The notes under the pieces: model-generated
Seen by the model: only the letters and a program-made list of their open reading frames with translations
Databases searched by the model: none
Told to the model about the DNA's origin: nothing
Made by a program: the position numbers and the translations under genes
Part shown: positions 36,302 to 42,843 of the stretch, in pieces
Layout: the number at the start of each line of letters is the position of its first letter
How positions within the stretch are numbered: the first letter of the stretch is position 1
DNA from: an uncultured Bacillota bacterium
GTDB lineage: Bacteria > Bacillota_I > Bacilli_A > RFN20 > CAG-826
NCBI GenBank assembly: GCA_946623775.1
Contig: CAMORJ010000004.1
Location: 1 to 42,843, forward strand
Direction: 5' to 3'
Length of the DNA stretch: 42,843 bases

Positions 36302-36329
36302 ATTATAACCCAAACAGGCATGTTGTCAT
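36302..36329 (-). promoter_or_regulatory. Promoter ATGACA, 16-nt spacer, TATAAT, then 6 nt to ATG 36295
   Basis: -35 complement of 36324-36329; -10 complement of 36302-36307; spacer to ATG TTAGCC. Confidence 0.6.
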
Positions 36330-36382
36330 TCTATATTCTCTTAAAGAATAGGATTCTTCGAGCGTTCAAAACATGCGAATGC

Positions 36383-36388
36383 TAATAT
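36383..36388 (+). promoter_or_regulatory. -10-like hexamer TAATAT (preceded by TGC), 6 nt before ATG 36395
   Basis: TGC-TAATAT-AGTTTC-ATG. Confidence 0.55.
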
Positions 36389-36394
36389 AGTTTC

Positions 36395-37153
36395 ATGGAT
36401 CCACATGAGATTGCGCATATAAAAGAGTTGTCCAGCGTGGCCTTGGAAAAAGGGTTTTTGACAGCTAGTCATTTTCTAAGGCCGGAAGAGATCGACGATG
36501 TGAGGGCATTGCATCTGAACAATGTCATTTTCATCGGTGGGCACGACGATTATGAACGTGGCATCGCCGTATTTTTACCAGACTATTTGTCCGCGGCGGA
36601 GGCCATGAAAAACGAAGCCGAGGACAATCAGCTAATTTGCTGCATGAAGATTGATGTATTGGGCGGAAGGTTTGCAGGAAAGCTTACGCATCGCGATTTT
36701 CTTGGCGCGATTCTATCGCTTGGGGTAAAACGTGAATTCGTTGGGGATATTCTTTTCGACAAAGGAATCGCTTACGTTTTCGTTTTATCCTCCATTGCTC
36801 CCGAAATAGAAAACGGGCTGTCGCAAGCGAAGCACGAGAAACTCTCCGTTGAACGCATCCCCTGCTCCGACTGCCCCGCAAAAGTCGTTTTCACGAAAAA
36901 GGAGCTACCCGTGTCATCGTTAAGACTCGATTTGGCAGTTGCATCAGCCTTCCATTTGTCGAGAGAAGAAGCAAAGCGAACCATTGAAGGCGGATTGGTA
37001 ATGGTGGGCGGTTTGGAAAGAATAGAGCCATCAACCCCTCTCAAAGAAGGAATGCGAATCTCGCTTAAAGGGCACGGCAAATTCATTTATTCGGGAGTAA
37101 CTGGGCAATCCAAAAAAGGTAAAACGATCATTGAAATCGCTATCTATAAATAA
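36395..37153 (+). CDS. YlmH-like S4-domain RNA-binding protein
   Basis: FLRPEEIDDVRAL...IFIGGHDDYERGIAVFLPDY; GAILSLGVKREFVGDI; C-term S4 domain SSLRLDLAVASAFHLSREEAKRTIEGGLVMVGG. Confidence 0.93.
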   Translation: MDPHEIAHIKELSSVALEKGFLTASHFLRPEEIDDVRALHLNNVIFIGGHDDYERGIAVFLPDYLSAAEAMKNEAEDNQLICCMKIDVLGGRFAGKLTHRDFLGAILSLGVKREFVGDILFDKGIAYVFVLSSIAPEIENGLSQAKHEKLSVERIPCSDCPAKVVFTKKELPVSSLRLDLAVASAFHLSREEAKRTIEGGLVMVGGLERIEPSTPLKEGMRISLKGHGKFIYSGVTGQSKKGKTIIEIAIYK

Positions 37154-37179
37154 TCGTTTTATTGATGGTCCCGTTGTCG

Positions 37180-37185
37180 CATAAT
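37180..37185 (+). promoter_or_regulatory. -10-like hexamer CATAAT, 6 nt before ATG 37192
   Basis: CATAAT-GAACCC-ATG. Confidence 0.5.
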
Positions 37186-37191
37186 GAACCC

Positions 37192-37836
37192 ATGAATTTT
37201 GAAACAGTGGTTTTTGATTACAACGGGACCTTAATCGACGATACCGATTTGTGTCATGAGCTTTTGAATAAGCTTCTGACCCTTAGGGGGCACCCGACCG
37301 TTACCAGAGAGCGCTATCTTGATATATTCCAATTCCCTATAAAGTCATATTATGTGGCGGCAGGTTTCGATTTCGCCACCGGGCGTGACGAATATGAGCC
37401 GTTGGCGAGGATCTTTACCGATGACTATCTGGCCCGCTATCCGAAAGAATGCCATTTATTCGATGATGTAATCTCTAGTTTTCAATCGCTTAAAGGAAAA
37501 GAGCTTCTGGTAATTTCGGCAACAGACCAACAATATCTGGACGAAGAGCTGAAACATTACGGCATCTGGGAGTATCTAACCGCCGCAGTGGGAATCAAAG
37601 GGATTGAAATCAATTCAAAATTAAAAGAGGCCGTATCTTATTTTTCTAATCATCCGCACGATATGGAAAAAGTTCTTTTCGTCGGAGACACCGACCATGA
37701 TGTGGAAGTGGCCAGAGCCATCGGGGCAAGGATTGCTTTGATTTCGAGGGGCCATCAATCCATAGAAAGACTTCAAAAAGCCAAACCAAACTTTATTTTC
37801 GGGTCAATCGAAGAAATGGTTAAAAACCTGTTTTAA
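37192..37836 (+). CDS. HAD-superfamily hydrolase (phosphoglycolate phosphatase-like)
   Basis: VVFDYNGTLIDDT, LLVISATDQQ, VLFVGDTDHDVEVARAIGARIALISRGHQ motifs. Confidence 0.92.
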   Translation: MNFETVVFDYNGTLIDDTDLCHELLNKLLTLRGHPTVTRERYLDIFQFPIKSYYVAAGFDFATGRDEYEPLARIFTDDYLARYPKECHLFDDVISSFQSLKGKELLVISATDQQYLDEELKHYGIWEYLTAAVGIKGIEINSKLKEAVSYFSNHPHDMEKVLFVGDTDHDVEVARAIGARIALISRGHQSIERLQKAKPNFIFGSIEEMVKNLF

Positions 37837-38285
37837 TTTTCAAACAATCCGTCAATCTTCTTAAACTCACCGAGGAGCTCTTCCTCGGTTTTTTGTTGAA
37901 CCAAAAGCGAGTGTGCAAGGTCAATGTATTCCTGCTCGGGATTCTCACGAAGAACGGAAATCTCTTTTTTTATAAATTCGATAGTTTCAGAGTTTGGAGG
38001 AAAGCGATCATTCTCATCGTGAGAAAGAAGGAAGAAAACGTTCGCGATAGGCTCGGCAGGAAAATCAATGACTTCATTATTTGATGAGGAAATTTGATTC
38101 TTTAAAGTCAATTCAAGAATCATTTCGTTCATAGCATTGAATTCATTCTTGGAAAGATCGGCGTCTGACAACAAACAGGCAGCCGCATGGTAAGCAATCC
38201 TTTTGTCATCAAGTTGCAAATCGAGTCCTTCGCGCTGATCCGCGATGCATTGAATTAAAGAGGAATAAAGTTTTATGAGTTCCAT
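37833..38285 (-). CDS. Uncharacterised small protein
   Basis: ORF starting MELIKLYSSLIQCIADQREGLDLQLDDK with GGAGA Shine-Dalgarno; stop codon overlaps the convergent HAD gene stop. Confidence 0.7.
   Translation of the reverse strand: MELIKLYSSLIQCIADQREGLDLQLDDKRIAYHAAACLLSDADLSKNEFNAMNEMILELTLKNQISSSNNEVIDFPAEPIANVFFLLSHDENDRFPPNSETIEFIKKEISVLRENPEQEYIDLAHSLLVQQKTEEELLGEFKKIDGLFEN
37869..37894 (+). terminator. Intrinsic terminator for the HAD gene, inside the 3' coding end of the convergent gene
   Basis: ACCGAGGA-GCTCT-TCCTCGGT-TTTTT, perfect 8-bp stem. Confidence 0.75.
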
Positions 38286-38388
38286 ATCGTTTCTCCAGTT
38301 TCCATTCACGTTGTCGAACATAGCAGTTTTTGAAGATAACAGCCACATCAAATATGCAACGAATTTATAAAAGGCAAAAAATGGAAAA

Positions 38389-38757
38389 TTACTTCTTTTT
38401 AGGCTCTTTTATTATTGACGCAATTTGACGCTTTTTATCATAGTCCAATTCATCGCTTAAAACTGCCGATAAAATGTTTTTGTCCATCGGAGACAAAGAA
38501 CCAATATCAATCGAAATGACGTTCGATGAAGCGAGCCTGGCTTTTACTAACGAGGACTTATAACGAACCGCATTCGGATAGTTGGAGATTAGCAGACCAT
38601 CCAACGACGCGGGGATATTCCTAAGCCCACGTTCAATCTCGGAAAGATACGCAGGAGACAGACCAAGCTTGGCAGACATCATCCGGAGGCTATCTCCAGA
38701 TTCAATACGAATCCTCATCAATAATTCGCCGTATTTTGTAGGTCCTTGAATAGCCAT
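38389..38757 (-). CDS. XRE-family HTH regulator
   Basis: LLMRIRIESGDSLRMMSAKLGLSPAYLSEIERGLRNIPASLDGLLI is a typical HTH_3; start at ATG 38757, 6 nt from TACTAT. Confidence 0.88.
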   Translation of the reverse strand: MAIQGPTKYGELLMRIRIESGDSLRMMSAKLGLSPAYLSEIERGLRNIPASLDGLLISNYPNAVRYKSSLVKARLASSNVISIDIGSLSPMDKNILSAVLSDELDYDKKRQIASIIKEPKKK

Positions 38758-38763
38758 GCAAAT

Positions 38764-38792
38764 ATAGTAATACAAATGCGTTTTGTTCACAA
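38764..38792 (-). promoter_or_regulatory. Promoter of XRE gene: TTGTGA, 17-nt spacer, TACTAT, 6 nt, ATG
   Basis: -35 complement 38787-38792; -10 complement 38764-38769. Confidence 0.6.
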
Positions 38793-38801
38793 GTTGTAAA
38801 C
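38785..38801. promoter_or_regulatory. Candidate operator GTTCACAA-G-TTGTAAAC overlapping the XRE -35
   Basis: Near-perfect 17-bp palindrome (7/8 half-site match); related sites at 39348 and 39448. Confidence 0.5.
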
Positions 38802-39347
38802 GGAGTTCTCAGGTGTTTTTCGGTGTTGGAAAAAACACAATTTATGACCGACTATCAAACTTTATGTCCAATGAGTAATCGACAAATTGTTGAGCATAGA
38901 TTTTGGTTAAATAAAGCAAAGCACAACACACTATTAGCCCAAAATAATGAATTAAAGAAGTAAGAGAAAAGGTCAAAGAATTGCCGAACAAGCAGAGAAG
39001 GAATAAACGTTAAAACACGGCTTAGACACAAGCTGGCTTGAATGCTAGTTCTCCATTAGAATCCAGGTTTTAGGATCTTGCGTGTGGAAGGATTCATAAC
39101 AAATTGTCATTCCAGATCATCTGTCACGATTACCTTGCTGTAGCTAAAATAGACATGAAGAATCCAATCGATGAACCGTCATTATTAGGTTGGGGTATTT
39201 AGCAACTCCCATTTTAGTTATGCATTAAAGTATCAGGCGATTCATAATCTCAGCAATGGTTTTAGTTGACAATATTTCTTGTATTATTTTTTTTGAAATT
39301 GTCGGATCGAACATCTAAAAGTCAAATATATAGCTTTGCTCCAGTTT

Positions 39348-39364
39348 GTCCATCTTTTGTAAAC
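39348..39364. repeat. Operator-like copy 2: GTCCATCTTTTGTAAAC
   Basis: Shares GTnCAn4TTGTAAAC with 38785-38801. Confidence 0.4.
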
Positions 39365-39447
39365 AGATAATTTGAGCTTTATGATTAATTATTAAACTTA
39401 TTTTACGGAAAGTTTATCCGATAGAAAGTCATTTATATATCAATGCT

Positions 39448-39464
39448 GTACATTTTTTGTAAAC
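39448..39464. repeat. Operator-like copy 3: GTACATTTTTTGTAAAC
   Basis: Shares GTnCAn4TTGTAAAC; exactly 100 bp from copy 2. Confidence 0.4.
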
Positions 39465-39716
39465 AAATCTTGATTTTGATTTTTCTTAGTTTTATTGACT
39501 TTCTTTTCCCGCCATTTTTTTCTGGTGAAATATGTATCTACGAAAATATATTCGATATCCTGCATCTTTTCCGATATTTCTCCCAAAAATCGTTTATCCG
39601 CTCCATTTTATACAATGTATAGTAATCTTTGGTTTTATTATGTATATCCGAATTTTCTACATCACTTTTATTCCTGGCTGTCTAGGTGCATTCATTTTCC
39701 CAATCAAAGGCACTAA

Positions 39717-39747
39717 AAAAGCGGTCATTTGATGCAATGCCGCTTTG
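39717..39747 (-). terminator. Intrinsic terminator downstream of the PfkB-family kinase gene
   Basis: AAAGCGG...CCGCTTT stem with minus-strand TTTTTT tail. Confidence 0.7.
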
Positions 39748-39770
39748 ATTCATTTGATTGAGTTTCCTTC

Positions 39771-40670
39771 TTAACTATCGTGAAACAACGCCATTGCGGA
39801 TTCTAACGTCGCCAGCTCATCAGAGAACGCAGATGCGCTTCCTGCGCAGCATGCAAACCGAGCGCACTCCTCATTGGGCCACCCCTTAATCATCCCGTAT
39901 AGATATCCTGCAACCGTTGAGTCGCCTGCACCCACAGAGTTTACAAGCACTCCTTTCGGAGCTTCAATTCGGTAGTCTTCGCCGCTGTTGTTTCGATAAT
40001 AAAGCCCGTCAGCTCCCAAACTAACAATGACGTTTTCGGCGCCTGCCGTTATAAGTTCCTGAGCCGCGGCCCTCATTTCATCTTCGGTTTGGATTCTTCT
40101 GCCTAATGTTTCTTCAAGTTCTTCTATGTTCGGCTTTACGAGGAATGGGCCATGTTTTAGGGCTTGCAATAATCTTTTGCCGTAAGTGTCAACGATAAAA
40201 CGTATTCCCCTCAGTTTCAGACTTGCCAGAAGATGCAGATATTGATCGTCGGTCATCGTTTTGGGGTATTTCCCACAGAAACAGACAATGTCACCTTCTT
40301 TGTATCGAAGCAGTTTTTCAAATAATTCTTCGATATCTTGCTCCTGGTAAACTGGCCCAACGCCATCGATTGCGGTCTCTGAAGGGGAAGCGATTTTCCA
40401 GTTGACTCTGGTAATCCCTTCAACGCGCACAAAATCGGTATTGATGCCTTCATTGTGGAGATAATCCAAGATAAAGTTCCCGGTGAAACCTCCTAGAAAT
40501 CCGGTTGCCACCGAAGGAATTCCGAAATTATTCAGCACACGAGATACGTTGATTCCTTTTCCGCCCGGCAGAATCTTTTCTTTGATGGCCCTGTTGATTT
40601 CGCCTTCGCGAAAAGAATCTAAATCAACGATGTAATCAACTGCCGGAGAGCAAGTTACTGTAACAATCAT
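39771..40670 (-). CDS. fruK: PfkB-family hexose kinase, probably 1-phosphofructokinase
   Basis: MIVTVTCSPAVDYIVDLDSFREGEINRA, LPGGKGINVSRVLNNFG, NSVGAGDSTVAGYLYG. Confidence 0.88.
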   Translation of the reverse strand: MIVTVTCSPAVDYIVDLDSFREGEINRAIKEKILPGGKGINVSRVLNNFGIPSVATGFLGGFTGNFILDYLHNEGINTDFVRVEGITRVNWKIASPSETAIDGVGPVYQEQDIEELFEKLLRYKEGDIVCFCGKYPKTMTDDQYLHLLASLKLRGIRFIVDTYGKRLLQALKHGPFLVKPNIEELEETLGRRIQTEDEMRAAAQELITAGAENVIVSLGADGLYYRNNSGEDYRIEAPKGVLVNSVGAGDSTVAGYLYGMIKGWPNEECARFACCAGSASAFSDELATLESAMALFHDS

Positions 40671-40689
40671 ATGAACAATGATATCAAAC

Positions 40690-41535
40690 CTACGAGCCTT
40701 TGGGCTTTTTCCTTTTCCGGATGCCAGTAATAATAATGGTCACGATCAATACAATTAGATTAACCATAACTATGACGCCACCGACGTGGAGCGAAATGGA
40801 AAAAGCCAAAAACAAACCCACAATCGCGCTGGCGAGCGAACAAACGATTGCAAGGATGTTTGTCATGAAGTTGGATTTGCCTCCACGCAGCGCGCACGCA
40901 ACCGGTATTGAGATAAAGCTGCTCACGAGCAAAGACCCGATTGTGTTGCTTGCCGCCGCAACGATCATCGAAGTAATGACGGTGTCAATCAGAGAAAGCG
41001 GAACGACCTTTACGCCATTGGCTTTAGCTTCAATCTCACTATAAGAAAGAAGCATATTCGAACGATAAAAGAGTATTTCGTAAACCAGTCCAGCCGCGCA
41101 GATCGCCCCCAAAGCAATCACCTGATCCCAACTAACGGTAAACAGCGAGCCAAACAAATAGGACTCGAACCTGCTGGATGAGGAGAAATTGCCGAGAATG
41201 CCGGTCAAACCCAAAGAAAAGCTCAGGATGATCGTAAGAGATAATTCAGAATACTTCGGGAATTTCCTTCGAATCGCTTCAATCAGAATGGATGCGATTG
41301 CCGAAAACACGATTGCCCACACCATCGGCAAACCTCCGCTGATAAGGCCTATGGCAATACCAGCCAAAGAGGTATGGCTCAAAGTGTCCGCAATCATCGA
41401 CGCGCCTCTTCCTGCGAGCCTTACGCCAACCAAAGGAAGGACCAAGGAGAGAATCGCCACGATCAATAAAGCGCGATTGAAAAACGAAAAAGAGAAGGCA
41501 TCGAATGGATTCATGATATCCAAGAGGGAAATCAT
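40690..41535 (-). CDS. Metal ABC transporter permease (ZnuB/AdcB-like)
   Basis: ABC-3 type permease: RGASMIADTLSHTSLAGIAIGLISG, SNTIGSLLVSSFISIPVACAL. Start at ATG 41535 overlapping the ATPase stop (ATGA). Confidence 0.92.
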   Translation of the reverse strand: MISLLDIMNPFDAFSFSFFNRALLIVAILSLVLPLVGVRLAGRGASMIADTLSHTSLAGIAIGLISGGLPMVWAIVFSAIASILIEAIRRKFPKYSELSLTIILSFSLGLTGILGNFSSSSRFESYLFGSLFTVSWDQVIALGAICAAGLVYEILFYRSNMLLSYSEIEAKANGVKVVPLSLIDTVITSMIVAAASNTIGSLLVSSFISIPVACALRGGKSNFMTNILAIVCSLASAIVGLFLAFSISLHVGGVIVMVNLIVLIVTIIITGIRKRKKPKGS

Positions 41536-42185
41536 TCCAGAGCCTCCGTTAAATCCGAGGAGCTTAGTAGCATTTTTTTGCATGGCTCCCCATATTCTTC
41601 GATATGATGGCTAACCACGATGATGGTCATGCCATGCTCTTTGTTCAAGTGACTTAAGATGTTTCGGATGTCTTCTCTGCTCGATTCATCTATTCCGGTG
41701 TCAGGCTCATCGAGAAGGAGCAAATCAGGCTGCGTAATCAGGCATTTAGCCAACCTTGCTTTTTGCTGTTGCCCGCCAGATAGCTCATCGAGCCTTCTGT
41801 ATTTCAAATCCGTTAGTTTGAAAACGGCCAGCCAGTCATCCACTTTTTGCCAATCAATAGTCTTCATGAACGAAAATGGACGATTCTTTATGCCTAGAGA
41901 CACAATTTCCCTGACGTTTAGCGCAAAGGAAGAACGTTTATCGGCATCCAATTGAGAAAGGTAGCTAATTCGAGGAGCGGAAACGGTAATCGAGCCTTTG
42001 TCGGGCTTGGCAATGCCCGCAATCAGTTTCAGCAACGTTGATTTTCCGATGCCATTTGGACCCGAAAGGATATAGTAGGCACCTTTATCGACGGAGAAAG
42101 TCAGGTCCGAAAAAACACGATTATCGTCGTCGTAATGATAATCCAGCCCATTGGCGCTTAGGATTGTCTCATTTAATCTAGACAT
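41532..42185 (-). CDS. Metal ABC transporter ATP-binding protein (ZnuC/AdcC-like)
   Basis: SGPNGIGKSTLLKLIAG Walker A, LSGGQQQKARLAKCL signature, LLLLDEPDTGID Walker B. Confidence 0.95.
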   Translation of the reverse strand: MSRLNETILSANGLDYHYDDDNRVFSDLTFSVDKGAYYILSGPNGIGKSTLLKLIAGIAKPDKGSITVSAPRISYLSQLDADKRSSFALNVREIVSLGIKNRPFSFMKTIDWQKVDDWLAVFKLTDLKYRRLDELSGGQQQKARLAKCLITQPDLLLLDEPDTGIDESSREDIRNILSHLNKEHGMTIIVVSHHIEEYGEPCKKMLLSSSDLTEALE

Positions 42186-42843
42186 TCCTTCAGAACCTCC
42201 AGATTTTCGCGCATGATTGAAAGGAAATCCTCTCCTTTTTCATAATTACCATCGTCAACGCATTCGTAGCAAGAGAGTTCCCGATATTCAACGGAATAAT
42301 CTCTTTTCGCAAGTTCGGATACAACGGTTTGGACAAATCCGGGAGAGTCCAATTCCTCCAAAAACAGATAGCGTACCCCGTTATTTTGAATAAAATCGAC
42401 GATTTCCTTTAGTCTAGAAGAGCTTGGTTCATGATCGGCCAAGTCGCCAATCCCAACCTGGGTCAATCCGAAATCGGAAGCCAAATATCCAAACGCCTCG
42501 TGGCTGGTGACTATATAAGGGGATTCTAAAGCGCCATCTTCGAGGGCCTCGGTATAAGAGGCTTCCACTTTATCAAAAGCCGTCAAAGCCTCCGAGAGAT
42601 TGGCTTTGTAGTAGTCGGAATTTTGTGTATCGAGCTCACAGATTTTATCAGCGATGTCTTTTAGCATCTGTTTGTCTCTTTCGAATGAGAGCCAGGCGTG
42701 AGGATCTTCTTGCCCGTCTTGGACGATGAACTTTACGTTTCCTGTGATTTCAAATTTTGCTTTAGGCTTCAGATTTTCTGCCCATGGATCGATGCCATGC
42801 CCAAATGTCAGAAGAAGATCAGACGATTCGATGAACGCCATCT
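42173..42843 (-). CDS. Metal ABC transporter substrate-binding protein (ZnuA-like), 5' end truncated by window edge
   Basis: LLLTFGHGIDPWAENL, DPHAWLSF, YIVTSHEAFGYLASDFGLTQVGI, YLFLEELDSPGFVQTV fit the ZnuA/TroA family. Confidence 0.92.
   Translation of the reverse strand, partial: MAFIESSDLLLTFGHGIDPWAENLKPKAKFEITGNVKFIVQDGQEDPHAWLSFERDKQMLKDIADKICELDTQNSDYYKANLSEALTAFDKVEASYTEALEDGALESPYIVTSHEAFGYLASDFGLTQVGIGDLADHEPSSSRLKEIVDFIQNNGVRYLFLEELDSPGFVQTVVSELAKRDYSVEYRELSCYECVDDGNYEKGEDFLSIMRENLEVLKECLD

Noticed and set aside
39495-39732. Two overlapping hydrophobic ORFs (73 and 66 aa)
   Set aside because: AT-rich DNA gives hydrophobic translations by chance; no clear SD or TATAAT-N6-ATG start. 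Kept only as a possibility in the AT-rich island finding.
1-42843. Recoded TGA=Trp (Mycoplasma-type code)
   Set aside because: Tryptophans in conserved proteins (for example thioredoxin WCGPC) come from TGG, and TGA ends several genes at expected C-termini.
1-42843. CRISPR array, prophage, transposon or toxin-antitoxin island
   Set aside because: No regularly spaced repeat series, no integrase/transposase/structural phage proteins, no terminal inverted repeats seen. The three TTGTAAAC sites are too few and irregular for CRISPR.

Overview
The window looks like a chromosomal segment of a low-to-mid-GC Firmicutes/Tenericutes-like bacterium. Lineage is inferred from gene content only. It uses the standard bacterial code: TGA is a stop, for example at 29690-29692 and 17381-17383. 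I see no phage, IS element, integrase or CRISPR array. Recognisable genes are glpK, an M24 Xaa-Pro peptidase, a YigZ/IMPACT protein, a CPBP protease, a TraX-like protein, thioredoxin, tRNA-Asp(GTC), tRNA-Gly(TCC), tag, rdgB/HAM1, yhhN-like, an MFS transporter, a CarD-like regulator, a solitary hypB, a membrane-bound HTH regulator, pepF, a flavodoxin, an S4-domain YlmH-like protein, a HAD hydrolase, an XRE regulator, a fruK/PfkB kinase and a Zn/Mn-type ABC importer (znuB, znuC, partial znuA). The least explained content is: (i) a 2308-aa (or 2306-aa) membrane-anchored repeat protein at the head of a tightly coupled operon; (ii) a three-gene cluster (21487-29692) encoding a 327-aa anchored protein and two colinear, divergent paralogs of 1231 and 1145 aa; (iii) a recurrent start-site architecture in which a TATAAT-like hexamer lies 6-7 nt upstream of the ATG at about ten genes, suggesting widespread leaderless transcription, while operon-internal genes keep Shine-Dalgarno sites; (iv) three copies of GTnCAn4TTGTAAAC around an XRE regulator and an AT-rich gap; (v) intrinsic terminators embedded in the 3' coding ends of convergent genes. 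All calls come from reading the sequence and the supplied ORF translations. No database search was run.
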